A DNA stretch of 64,000 nucleotides from Sweltsa coloradensis (lineage: Eukaryota; Arthropoda; Insecta; Plecoptera; Chloroperlidae), in NCBI GenBank assembly GCA_024449915.1, contig JAMZAV010002201.1:1-64000 (forward strand), in the 5' to 3' direction. A program made the position numbers and the translations under genes. Below are positions 13,660-24,742 of this stretch, piece after piece. Within the stretch, counting starts at the first letter, position 1; each line of letters begins with the position of its first letter. The notes beneath the pieces are model-generated. The model worked only from the letters and a program-made list of their open reading frames with translations. It ran no database searches and was not told the DNA's origin.

Positions 13660-13860
13660 ACAAACTTTGTAACTGTCGAAACGAACTTGAGCGGTAAGGG
13701 CCGACTCTGATTCGGGAGGTCCCGGACTCGAAACTCGTAGAGACCGGCAATTCTGACTGAAAGTTCTTTCCGAGGTTTTCCTCAGTCGTCGATGCGAATG
13801 CAAGGGATTGAGTCTTCTTGAACAGCCGTCGGACATCCCTTCACAGATTGTCCTAATTTG
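13660..13860 (+). mobile_element. tRNA-related SINE-like sequence
   Basis: The stretch carries a GGTCCCGGACTCGAAACTC block resembling a polymerase III B box. It is followed by a CCGAGGTTTTCCTCAGTC...GCGAATGC tail, a motif that recurs in SINE and LINE 3' ends of several invertebrates. No clean target duplication was found. The call rests on the B box and tail only. Confidence 0.5.
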
Positions 13861-13911
13861 AATATACCTTGTTTAGTGCGATCAAGGTGTCTTCTCAAAC
13901 ACAACTATAGT

Positions 13912-14105
13912 GCAAAAAGTGATACCAGCATAAAGATTTCCAATTAGTACGTATATAGATTTTCTAATGCTTATTTCGAAAATAACTGGCTCCACAATAA
14001 ATTCCTAGTAATTTAACTACGTATTAATTAATTAATTAGTTAATTATGTAGCAAATTTTGAAGTGAGGATAAATTTGCCATGTTTAGTATCGAATGAAAG
14101 CATTT
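13912..14105. repeat. Dispersed repeat (copy also in NARS intron 2)
   Basis: This stretch (GTGATACCAGCATAAAGATTT ... ATAACTGGCTCC ... GTAATTTAACTA) aligns with 31565-31750, and shorter related pieces occur near 11865, 15600, 16070 and 34600. It is non-coding. It is probably part of a transposon, but its termini are not defined here. Confidence 0.65.
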
Positions 14106-14115
14106 TTCACCGACA

Positions 14116-14792
14116 TTAACACATTGCTTGCCGCGCCACCTCGGTCACCGCTGTGCGCGCCTTGCCATCCTTTTTTGGAAGTTATTACCTTTTTTTACAT
14201 CGGCGGACTAAAATTGCATTTCCTTCCTTAGGCCTACTTACCAATCATTAGGCCTGATCGGAATAATAAGCTCATACACACGCAATGGAGGTCTAGGCCT
14301 AACTTGTCCAACAACAACGTTTTGCCTGTCATTTTGTAGGTTATAACCATCCACGCACACGTCAACATCACCGTCACTTGTCAGTTGTCACTTTGGTAAA
14401 CAATTTCATGTTCAATCTGACTAAACATACCACTGTTTGCAAAGTAATAATCATCTGAATATCTGCACTAAGGATAAATTCGTTTTCCGACTCGTCATCC
14501 GCTAAAATCTGGGCTAAAACTTTACTTTCATTCAGTTTCAGCTCGATTTCTTTGAATTTGCCATTTACAAAGTCAACACTGGCCTTGTGAACATTGTGAA
14601 CATCAACAATGTTTACACGGCTCCTATGTGAACTAATGGACCGAAAATCACATTTTTTTGAAGTGTGCTACTATCTAGCGGGATTTTGTACAATTAGAAC
14701 AAGTTTCATGGTCATCAACCGGAGCAGCAGTGATCTGTGTTGCCGCCGGCCGTGAATACGTCTATACACGTATTCGGCGTGGAATGTGTTAA
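14116..14792. mobile_element. piggyBac-like MITE with TTAA ends
   Basis: The segment begins TTAACACATTGC and ends GGAATGTGTTAA, giving short inverted termini (CACATT...) beside TTAA on both sides (14116-14119, 14789-14792). TTAA is the target duplication of piggyBac elements. The interior is GC-richer than its surroundings and has no transposase ORF. The TIR is short, so the superfamily call is moderate. Confidence 0.55.
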
Positions 14793-16355
14793 GAGGGAAA
14801 AAAATTGAAAAAATATATTGATGTGTGGTTATGTCCCCCGACCCGATTTATTAATAGAACTGGGGTCAAGATATATATATTATAATTTTTATATGTTAAC
14901 TTATTTTAGAAATAATTGGTTTTACTGTTTAAGCCACTCCTTGAGTTTAATCGGGATGCACACGATAATCGATATTATCGATCGATAATAATTGATATAA
15001 TTTCGACAATTGATAACCAAAATTCATTATTGATTATCGAAATATCAAATACTTGGTAAATAGTGGCACGAACCCCAACCACAAAGGAGATTATCTCACG
15101 TTGTGCCATGCACTGACTGGGCTGATGGTGTCACACTCGAGATTGATGTTTGGAAATGAGCTATCAGTCAATAGCGGAAGCCAAACAAATGACATTGAAG
15201 ACAGCGAGGAGGCAAGCGGAACGTGATTGTATTGTTTTGACTTACACTTGCCACACTTAAGGTTCCACTTAAAGCTCGGAACAGGCTTTGTTGGTGATAT
15301 TGAATATCGATAATATCAATTCGATAATGACATTACCATTTTGATAATCGTTAATGAAAAAAGTATGGATGCGCATCCTTAAGTTTAATTACCAGTTACC
15401 ACTCAACGTTTTGGAACTAACACTGGAGTTCCTTTATCAAGAGATTGAATTACAAACTGAAAATAGAAACAATAACAAAAACAAACACACCAACAAAAAG
15501 AAAATAACAAAAGCAGGACAAATATATGTAGTATTTAAATTACCTAGTGGATTTTGGTGATTTTTTAGTTTTTGAACCAAAATATCTACTTCAATCTAGA
15601 ATTTCTTGTAAACAATGATAACACAGTGTTCACAAAAGAGTTGCTATAATTATTAATTTACTATAATTTTTTTATTTTTTTATTTTTTTTTAACGTCTAT
15701 CCTATTCAGTTATAAAACTGATTTACAAAGGAGGACAACTAAATAAATCTAATAACATAGATGCAGACACAACAATGAACTACAGTTTAGTAAATATTTT
15801 AAATAGTAACATTAAAACAAAAATGCATTAAAACACAACAATTTTGATAACAAATAAAAAGGATATTAAATGCAATTAGTTAATGAATCAAATATAAAAG
15901 GGTGTAGGAAAAAAAAAGAAAAGAAAAAAGAAAGAAGAAAAGAAAAACGGAAAAAAACATTAAAAAAGAAAAACAAAAGGAATAATTAATGTAGCATTGT
16001 TAGTTTTTCAGCCAACATATTCAACATAAATTCCAATATGACGTGAAGATGTCTTAACTATGGTACGGTACAAAATATGATACCTACTTCAAAATTTAGC
16101 AATCTTAAAGCTTTTGTAATGACAATTTTGAAAATCACTGACATGCAATTTGCAAATTTTTATGCTGGTATCACATTTTTTACTATAGACATCTTTACTC
16201 CACTAGTTATACACTTGAACTCAATAGCATCAAGCGTCTTTGTCTCGGCTAGCTTTCTTGACAGTCGTCATGAACTCACAAGTAGATTTCTGTACATCTG
16301 TAAATGCTTTATCTCTTGCAAAATGTAGATACTATGACAATAAACCATTTTTTGG

Positions 16356-16394
<39 letters not shown>

Positions 16395-17176
16395 TATTAT
16401 TATTATTATTATTTCACAAGTTATACTTTCGCGACCCGATATAATTGAAGAGAAATTATAACATTGGCGGGATGTTTCGTCGCGTCGTAGTGGTGAATAA
16501 TTTACATTATTCCTGTATTCCCGACATAGCGTCATCACTGTGGATGACATTTTCAAGGGACTGCTGTTCTTTCGTTTGTTTGCCTCTGTTGCAAACGTTC
16601 ACTTCTTCTTGGAACTCCAAAACTCGCTTCCCTGCCATATGTGAAATTTACTACCAATCGCATAGCACGTTACCTTGGAAAGCTAGACATCAAGACAATA
16701 TTTAAGCCTATAAATAAAATTTCTATCATGTTAAGATAGCACTAACACTAAACACTAAATATAAACGCACTAAACCACAAGATACATGCAATTTTCTTAT
16801 AAGTTTTCATTACCCGAGTGATCGCCTAACACTGGTGGGCTCCGCCAACCCTCTACCTGGCTATCGGTATGCGGGCAGGCTCATGCCAAGTGACGTATCG
16901 CTAGGAAGGGTGCAGTCAACAAGGCGCGCGAATAGCTTCAAAACTTGTTGAGCGATTTTGTTGCATTTTTTTCTGATCTCTATGATAACATATGCTTTTT
17001 AAAATTCAAATGATGTTTGAAGAGTGGACTGGGCCTTTAAGAGATAGCGGATGGGGTGTAGTAATAGCCTCAAGCCGAAGCTAGTGAGCGATGTGTGTGT
17101 GAGCTAACAAGGCTAGTTAATTCTCTAGCACTAGTTTCGTACAGAATTACTTTAGAATATTGAATGCCGAGTTCAA
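14793..17176. other. Intergenic DNA, AT-rich, simple repeats and repeat fragments
   Basis: No gene is supported. Landmarks are a palindromic cluster near 14958-15020 (ATCGATATTATCGATCGATA), a partial - strand copy of the SINE tail near 15690-15735, an A-rich block near 15905-15980, and the ATT microsatellite. A fragment near 14826-14870 resembles the LINE 3' end seen at 39690-39740. Confidence 0.5.
16359..16413. repeat. (ATT)n microsatellite
   Basis: About 18 triplets of ATT with one internal variant. This creates artificial poly-Ile and poly-Asn ORFs in several frames that are not genes. Confidence 0.95.
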
Positions 17177-17178
17177 TA

Positions 17179-17847
17179 GGGTGGGCCGAAAAAAAAACTT
17201 TTTTTAGTCGTAATACCGCGTAAAAGTTGCAAATTGTGGAGACTAAAAAAAAAAAACTGTTCATATCTTCCGGTCGCGCATGTGCTCCAAAATTTGGAAA
17301 AATTGGATTTTTTTTCTTTTTTTAGTTGTAATATTGGGGAAAAGTTGCGAATTGGGAAGACAAAAAAGGATATTTTTTTTTTTATCGGTTTATATCTTCC
17401 GGTCGCGCATGTGCTCTAAACTTTTCCAAAATTTTGAAAAATTCACATTTTTAAGATAATTTTTAACATTTTTAAATTAGCCTCTTCCCAAATGTAATAG
17501 CTCGAATTTTTCAAATTTTTGATTTTCTTCTATTTTAAAAATATTAAAAATTATCGTAAAAATGTGAATTTTTCAAAATTTTGGAAAACTTTAGAGCACA
17601 TGCGCGACCGGAAGATATAAACCGTTTTTTTTTCTTTTTTGTCTTCCCAATTTGCAATTTTCTGCGGTATTACAACTTTAAAAAATAAAAAAATCCAATT
17701 TTTCCAATTTTTTTAAAACTTGAGAGCACATGCGCGACCGGAAGATATGAACGAAGTTTTTTAATTTAAAAAAAAAATTAGTGTACAATTCGCAACTTTT
17801 CCGCGGTATTACGACTTTAAAAAAAAAAATAAAAAATCGGTCCACCC
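17179..17847. mobile_element. Tc1/mariner-type palindromic MITE (669 bp)
   Basis: TA dinucleotides (17177-17178 and 17848-17849) flank termini GGGTGGGCCGA and TCGGTCCACCC, which are inverted repeats. The whole element is a large imperfect palindrome. The block CTTCCGGTCGCGCATGTGCT occurs four times, twice on each strand. TA target duplication and GGGTGG ends fit Tc1/mariner MITEs. There is no coding potential. Confidence 0.75.
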
Positions 17848-18254
17848 TAGTGTTCAAGCCTATAGGAAGTGAGTGCAATTGTTGGAAGTTGTGGATGCAG
17901 AAGACAACAAATATCGCCACCAAGAATATTTTTAATTTTTAAATACTCGGCTTGGCTCGACTTTAAAGTCTTTGGCTTGCACACCCCTACATATGTCGTT
18001 AAAACTGTGTACGTATTTGTAAGCTTTATAATCTCGTATTAACTATTAACCTGTTCGAATTGCTGTCCTTTCTTTCTCCTAGAAAATTGATATGACATAA
18101 CTTTATGTATATAGTGCCTAATAAATCATTCATTTTGACTGGGCTAACCCAACATCTTCAGGATGGAATCGAATTCAAAATTACAATTACAATAAGTTGT
18201 AACCAAACTCAAACTACTGTAGGTCTAGGCCAACTGTGTAACATATGAATGTAC

Positions 18255-19477
18255 TAGGGATGTCATAGGGTAGCAAAATTCGGATTAGGTCCCAGACCTT
18301 CTGGGAATCGAGCTACCAAATTATGTGATTTTATCCTGGCAATGTACAGAATGCATTTCAAGGTCGCCGATATCTGCTCACGCCAGCTACCTCTGTTTGT
18401 GTTCTGTTCGCTTGTTAGCGCTAGTCGAGGTTGGGGGAAGGGGAGCTTGGCGATGCATACGTGGCATCCGAGAACTCGCCTGCAATTAGGGATGTCAAAA
18501 AGCGTGTATTTCACTAAACGTTTACACCCTACTCAAAAAAGTGTGTACACGTTTACGTCTACAGGCGCTATATCTGTGTTTACTTTCAGTTTTTGATAGA
18601 CATATATTCTACAAACATTACTTGTTTTCTGCATAATAATTGACCCCCACAAGCACCAAGTAATAAAGAGCCCTTCCGGAGTCCCTATTGATTCGAATTT
18701 TATTGAGTAGGCCTACGGAAGACAACACTACAAGTCGAGAAGACGTATAATTTGCGAGTTGCCGGATTGATGGGAAGGGGGTTGGGGAGAGTAGTCAGGC
18801 GGCTGACGTAGCGCTTGCTGCTCTGTGCACTGCCCGCGTGCCGCTTGCTGGCCAGTGGCCGGACGCACACTCCACAGAGCGACTGAAATGACGTGATCAG
18901 CTACAGAGTAGGCGTTAGAATATTTATTGAAGATAAACAAAACAAGTAATTGAAGATAAAGTAATTTGTAAGATTTATTTTGACAAATGAGCGACCGTGC
19001 GTGCGATCATTACAACACAGTAGTTTGGCAACATTTTGTAGGCCTACAACTTGAGTACTTGCATCAAAGCACGTGCTTTGTTCATTCATTGCCGACTACG
19101 ATTTTCAATGACAACGCAATCGAGCCTCGAGGTGAATAGGAGAAGGGGTTGAAATAGAAGACTATTTCGCCGCTCGCGCTTAAATTGACTCACGAAAAAA
19201 CATCGTTCGGCGGGTCGCACACAGGATAAAAATAATAATTACATAAAAACGTTTACCGATCACGAAAAACGGTACACGTTTACACGTACCATCCCTACCT
19301 GCAATAGTCGAGTTAAACATATTTCTTACATTTAATTTTATCTGAATAGAGAAACTGTATTATGAATGGAGGATGAGGATATCGTCATGGTCATTTTATA
19401 AAACAAACCATTACTACCCGGAAAAGATTAAATCCTTAAAATGAATTTGTGTAACTGGGTATCCTATGACATCTCTA
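18255..19477. mobile_element. Outer MITE with TAGGGATGTCATAGG ends
   Basis: The left end TAGGGATGTCATAGGGTA (18255) matches the inverted right end TATCCTATGACATCTCTA (ending 19477) with two mismatches. GTAC flanks both sides (18251-18254, 19478-19481). A second element (18487-19297) sits inside it. The 4-bp flank does not settle the superfamily; the ends resemble hAT. Confidence 0.65.
18487..19297. mobile_element. Non-autonomous hAT element nested in 18255-19477
   Basis: The termini TAGGGATGTC and ATCCCTA lie within a perfect 8-bp duplication CCTGCAAT (18479-18486, 19298-19305), diagnostic of a hAT insertion. The subterminal regions repeat CGTTTACAC-type motifs. Similar left ends occur near 35755 and 52170, so this is a family. 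There is no transposase ORF. Confidence 0.85.
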
Positions 19478-20961
19478 GTACGTACTGTTCCAGGAGATTA
19501 TAGGTATTGCAAAGTGTTTATAAGCTGTAACAGGCCTAGACAATACTAACTCATACATTTGTCAAGGACTAGGTGTGCACCTTCTGAACAAAATGTCGAA
19601 AACCTGAACAAGATCTAAAACAATTAAATTTATCTTTATGACAATGTGCAAACCTTGTATGAAAACTATTGAGCATGTATGTAAATTAATACCATTATTG
19701 TTATCATCATATTTGATTTCATATATTATAAATAAACTCTTAATTTTTAAACTTGAACTTATGAGTGACATATGGTATTCCACTGGACTGCCCTGAAGTA
19801 GCCCTCAGTGCGGTCTTGCTTGACGCAGAAACGTCATGCAGGGCGCGACTTTTGCTCGCAGTGCAATGAACAGTAAAACATCACACTCAAAACTCAAGCT
19901 GTACACTATTTTCCCGCTTTGGTATGTTGTCAAATTCAAAATATAGCAGCTCGTCTACTAAGGTTGAACGTAGTGATCAATTTTGTATTTGTGATATTTA
20001 GCCTACAGTCCATAGTAAAGCTGTCCTACAAAATCATCAACTCTGTTATTGGAATAGTATTGCCAGAACGAACTGATAGGGCAACATAACCTACAAATTT
20101 GGCCAAGACTTGTGTCCCTACGTCTGACGACAAATAAATTCTCTCGGCAGCTTTATCAACCTCAATTTAATTTTTCAAAACATAACCAATCATTTTGGGT
20201 TTTGGGATCTTCACTTTGTTTTGGACATTACCGGAAGGCCTACTCGGAACAATTTTAATTAATTCCGGGGCCATCACTTTATCATGTTGATTTTAAAAAT
20301 ATGCGCTCCAAGATCACACTGAAATCGGTGCTGTGGCCCTAGAAGGCCATGCAAGATCCATTACCCCGTATTGCACTCACCAAGGTAGTAGTAGTAAATC
20401 TTTATTTTAGCAGAGTTGCTATTTTTACAAAGTTACATGTTCACAAATACAATATAATACCGTACATTAAAACACATAACATTAAAAAAATACATTACAT
20501 TAAAAAATACATTAAAAATACTAACACAAGCCAAATTAATATGTAAATTAATATGTAATTAGATAAGAGCCTACTCCTACTGGACAGAGATATAAAATAT
20601 ATAATAGTCCATGTCTTGGCAAAGCAATCAAGACTTGAGTCATCATTTTATAATTACCTAATTACATATGCAATACAGTACATAATAAACAATTAATGTA
20701 ATAAATAATATAAATTATTTGGCCCTCCTAAACTACACAGTCATAATATGTATTGTATAATACATTTATACAATAATACATTAATACAATGGGATGAGTG
20801 AAATACGTGACCCTCGGGGAGGGAAGCCAGTGGAATACTATAATTACTTTTCTCCCACTCCACCTTGCAGTAGCATATAAAAAATTATAATAAAGGAATA
20901 GGCCCATCATACCAATCAAATAATTTGTATTTAAGAGTGTTCACGAGACAGACATGTACAC
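19478..20961. other. Intergenic DNA without recognised genes
   Basis: I see no exon or RNA gene. The sequence is AT-rich, with an A/T-rich low-complexity zone near 20450-20540 and no resolved transposon termini. Confidence 0.45.
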
Positions 20962-21355
20962 GGCACGCTCGAAAGCACTAAAATTCAGATGTACAACGCT
21001 CTGGAGAAAAATTGAAACGACATGCTAGAATTCTGAAATGCACAAGACACGGATATTTTTATGCAGAAGAACATACAACAAACAGAATTGATGTATGTAA
21101 TAAACGCTACTATACACCATTGTTACGCATAAAGTCGACGCAATGGGAAAAAGAAGAGGTTTCCCGCCGCGTTGACTTCACGCTTAACATTGGTGAATAG
21201 TAGGGTTTATTAGGTACATAAAGCGATTCTGTTTGTTGTATGTTCTTCTGCATAAAAATATCTGTGTTTTGTGCATTTTAGAATTCATGTAGTATATCGA
21301 TTCAATTTTTCTCCAGAGCGTTGTACATTTGAATTTGAGTGCTTACGGGCGTGCC
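20962..21355. mobile_element. Foldback MITE, arms about 125 bp
   Basis: The left arm (20962 to about 21083) and right arm (about 21227-21355) are reverse complements with about 10% difference. They share GGCACGC ends, the GTACAACGCTCTGGAGAAAAA block and the ATGCAGAAGAACATACAACA block. The loop is about 140 bp. No target duplication was identified, so the superfamily is open. Confidence 0.8.
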
Positions 21356-22960
21356 AAGGTCATAATTGTCTAGTGAAGACTATCAATACCTATCACATGG
21401 ATGGTTTCTTTATGTAGTGAAATTTGGTACCTGTAACCACTCAACGCTGTAAATTCAATTTTACTTATGTACGTATATTTTTATTTTATCCGAATATTCT
21501 GTTATATCTTGGGCTGTGAAGTACTGTACCCAATTTGTATTAATACATTAATCATAATAATTGTGCCTATTTTGGTTGTACTGCCTTCTCATTCTTACTG
21601 ATTTGTCTTTTTGTACACCACTTTTCTGCGGTGCAGTTGTAGGGTGTAGGCCAAAACCTGTTGATAGTGTAGAATATTATTATGGGTAGGATAGGGTGGG
21701 GTAGTAGAGTATTACTAGGGAAACGCCAAAGTCGTTGTTAGTTAGTCAGTTAGTTAATGTTGTTTTAGGGCACTCAACAGTAGAGTTATCAGTGCCCATG
21801 TCAATTGTATTGGAATCTTCCAAATTTTCTTTTTCCATAATTGTGGATTACCACCATGTTTTCTTCTTTCCAATGGGAAGAACGTAATTGAAGATGAGGG
21901 GGCTAATGCGAAGGAGTGAGGATGTTGGATAGGATGGGTTAAACTGGGTGGGAACGGAGGAGTGCTCGTTGCAGAGAGGGCCGGCAAGTATGGAGACGAA
22001 AAAAGTGAAAGAAGAAAATAAATATGAGTAAGGCTGTGTGAATGAAGAAAGGTGTGATAAAAAGTTGCGCGAGAGCTCTCTTTGCAACACGCACCCCAAC
22101 CGGCCAGAGCTCGCCCTTAGTTTTGGGGAATACACTACTCCCCTACTCACAGGCCAAACCACGGGAAGGTTGCGATTTGGAATTTAAACGAGTGAGCCAT
22201 TTGTTGAGTACATAATATGAAAAATCTAAACAAATGCTATCGATACTATTTTTTTTAAGTCACATTTTTATTTATTGTAGGTTTAAATCGCAATGGATCT
22301 AGATGATTTTGTTAGCAGTTCTCAGTAAACTCGTACCGGATGTCTGTTGAAAATTTCAGCGCAATCTGTTCAGCGATTCGGCTTATTTTTTATGTACAGA
22401 CAAGACACACAGAATCACAGACTGAGCGCCATTTGAGTTGCATGGAGACACTCGGTCGTTTCGCTCCCTCGTTTAATTATTCTGTACAATATTGACTTCG
22501 GTTTAGATTGGAGAAGGGCTGACAGGTTGGGAAAGCATAGAGAACATAAAGAACATAGAGCCCAGCCAGCTAATTTCACATACAGAACGTACCGCTTTTT
22601 TACCTTTAATTTTCATCAAAAAAATCTCCATTTTTGGGAGGCTGTTCACAAAGGATGAGCGCGTGTCTGTAAAAGCCGATTTTGAAATTTCAAATAATTG
22701 TCGCTTACACAAAATTGGAAAATTACTACAAGTTAACAGTTTGATGTATTTACAGTCAGTTAATAAGAAAAGTTAGCAGTATTTGGAAAATGTGCCTTGA
22801 TACCAACTATTTACACATTCAGCAAACCACAACCCGATAGGACAAATCATAGAGCTTCCAAGTGATCCTGACTTTACCTCTGCGTTCTGCGTCAAACTCT
22901 GGTTTTCCCGAGCTTAGCCAAGAGCTTGGAGATTGAATAAATCATTAAACCTTGCAATCT
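21356..22960. other. Intergenic DNA with repeat fragments
   Basis: No gene is supported. Fragments near 21712 (GGGAAACGCCAAAGTCGTTG) and 22395-22470 (ACACACAGAATCACAGACTGAG, TCGTTTCGCTCCCTCG) belong to a dispersed family also seen near 23130, 23354, 27050, 31993 and 53240. Confidence 0.45.
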
Positions 22961-23150
22961 TTACACGTTTTTCGTACTGGCTATGTTTTCCATAGTATTG
23001 TCACAGATGATCATTTCAAAACATATTTGATAATTTTTAAATACAATCCAGAAATTACAAAATCTTTCCCGACCAGGGGATTGAACCCAGGTCTCCCACA
23101 TTTCGGGTGTAAGGGCAACTAGACTAGGCAGGCTAAACGCCAAAGACCAA
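22961..23150 (-). mobile_element. tRNA-derived SINE fragment
   Basis: On the - strand a tRNA-like head reads CCTAGTCTAGTTGCCC then GGGTTCAATCCCCTGG, a good B box (GGTTCAATCC) with an A-box-like start. The body continues leftward into AT-rich sequence. The fold is imperfect and no acceptor pairing is seen, so this is a SINE head and not a working tRNA gene. Confidence 0.55.
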
Positions 23151-23400
23151 AGTCGTTGTTGGACGAGTGAGTGAGCCATGTGTGGACTGTTGAGTAGGCC
23201 TACCTGGTAACATTCCCTTTCTTCCCCCTACCTAAGGCCTCCCTACCCTATCATAGGCTAGAGTGCATGGCGCATTATGGCCTTACATTTGATGATACGC
23301 CCTACCAAGTACCTACCAACTAACCTTAAAACTCTAGTATTTATACCTATATAACTAGGAAAACGCCTAAGTTGTTGTTAGACGAGTGTGCAAGTCAATT

Positions 23401-23765
23401 ACCACGTTTATCACGAGAGCCGAGTCCAAACTGGCTTGGGAGCAGACTGAATTTTCAGCTCATTTCAGTAACGTTTATCACACGCTGTCAGTCCGGACTA
23501 GTATAGTACAAGTTCAGTCCTAGCTCAGTCCGGACTGAAAAAAGACGCTGTGGTTGGATAACTTACGAAGAAGGATGGCCGCTAGCATGTATTTGAGTTC
23601 GCTCGCGTTTATCACCATTATTTCAGCCCGCACAGACCGAGCTAGCTCGGCTTCGTTACCGAGCTGGACTCAGTTCGGACTGAGGTGTTCAGCAGGCGAT
23701 TTCAGTTCGCACTCGGGTCAGTTCGTATGTTTCAGTCCGGACTCAGCTCGCGTGATAAACGTGGT
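23401..23765. mobile_element. MITE with ACCACGTTTATCACG ends
   Basis: Inverted termini of about 27 bp (ACCACGTTTATCACGAGAGC and its complement ending 23765) bound a 365-bp GC-rich segment. The interior repeats CAGTCCGGACTGA-like palindromes at about 23490, 23527, 23670 and 23732. It directly abuts the hAT element at 23766. No clear target duplication was found. Confidence 0.75.
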
Positions 23766-24167
23766 CAGTGGCGTAGGGGCTATCCAAGGGTGGGGGGGTA
23801 TGGGGTTAAACCCCCACCTCAGCCCCCCCCAAAAAACGAAACGAGTGTGATAGATTGAAGAAACATATAAGGAGGGAGCAACCTAACTATGATATTTCCA
23901 TAATTACATTTACTTTGTCTGTTTGTCAAGACTTCCTGGTATCAAATTTCTCATTGTGCAAAGTCAGTCTTCGCACAATAAGAAATTTGATGATTCGCTT
24001 AGCACTTTAGGTGCTATTGTATGACTCTATAACGTGTTTATAGGAGTTCAAAACGTCAAATAGGCCTAGGGGATTTTTTTCCGCCTTTCGCGAAAAGGCC
24101 CCAGTCCCTGTTTGGCATATCGACCCCCCTCCCCCCCGAGGATTGTACATTCCTGGATACGCCACTG
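23766..24167. mobile_element. hAT-like MITE with CAGTGGCGTA ends
   Basis: The ends CAGTGGCGTA and TACGCCACTG are a 10-bp inverted repeat typical of hAT elements. C-rich/G-rich runs sit beside both ends. Flanking 8-mers do not match, perhaps because it lies exactly beside another element. A partial end of the same type occurs at about 60480-60563. Confidence 0.65.
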
Positions 24168-24539
24168 GTGTGAGTTATGACTGTGTTGATTACCTGGAAA
24201 CATTTGCATTTAAGTTTGATAATTATATAGGTATGAGTAATAGGTTTTTTCGTGAACGCTTTTATAGTCGCGTTGATGGATGAGCTTTTTTGTAAGTTTT
24301 TAGTATGCATGGGATCTCTTTACTTTTTCAAGTCCCATTGCAAAATAATTTTTGTTAAATTAGGATAATTTTTATAAAGTAATATTAATTGCTATGGTTA
24401 TACCAATTAATAGAATGTAAAATATCTGGAGGCGTGAAGACTTGCTTTTGTACGCATTGTAGGTGATTGTTGTCAAGTTTCTTGTTAATTATTATACACC
24501 TCACAAAAATTAATATTAAAACCTTTATTTCTATGGATT

Positions 24540-24612
24540 CTGGCTTAATAAATAAATAAAATAAATTGTATTTAGAGTCTACCCACTCAGTTATATAACT
24601 GATTTTCAGATT
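24540..24612 (-). mobile_element. SINE 3' tail, copy 1
   Basis: The reverse complement reads GAAAATCAGTTATATAACTG then GTGGGTAGACTCTAAATA and a (TTTA)n-like tail. The same tail ends the SINE at 49862-50310 and occurs at 57185-57245. Confidence 0.8.
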
Positions 24613-24662
24613 TTTTTTCAACTTTTTTTCTAAGGGTAGGTACTACATCACCAAAATATAAA

Positions 24663-24742
24663 CGTTGTAGCCCCATGGCCATCCGTTTGGTCAGAATCGG
24701 CCCGTTGTAGCCCCATGGCCATCCGTTTGGTCAGAATCGGCC
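24663..24742. repeat. 40-bp tandem duplication
   Basis: Two identical 40-bp units, each starting CGTTGTAGCCCCATGG. Related single units occur near 32285 and 32460 inside the dispersed family in NARS intron 2. Confidence 0.9.

Noticed and set aside
16240..16556. Short proteins with poly-Ile stretches
   Set aside because: They are translations of the (ATT)n microsatellite on the two strands.
13203..17985. A 4.8-kb hAT element with TAGGGGTGTGCAAG ends
   Set aside because: The 14-bp ends are inverted matches, but the flanking 8-mers (AATATTAC and CATATGTC) do not agree and the interior contains independent complete elements; left as a possibility only.
23766..24167. Assigning a confirmed hAT insertion with target duplication
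   Set aside because: The TIRs fit, but the 8-bp flanks differ, so only a hAT-like MITE is called.
24663..24742. CRISPR-like direct repeats
   Set aside because: Only two adjacent copies with no spacer, in eukaryotic repeat DNA.
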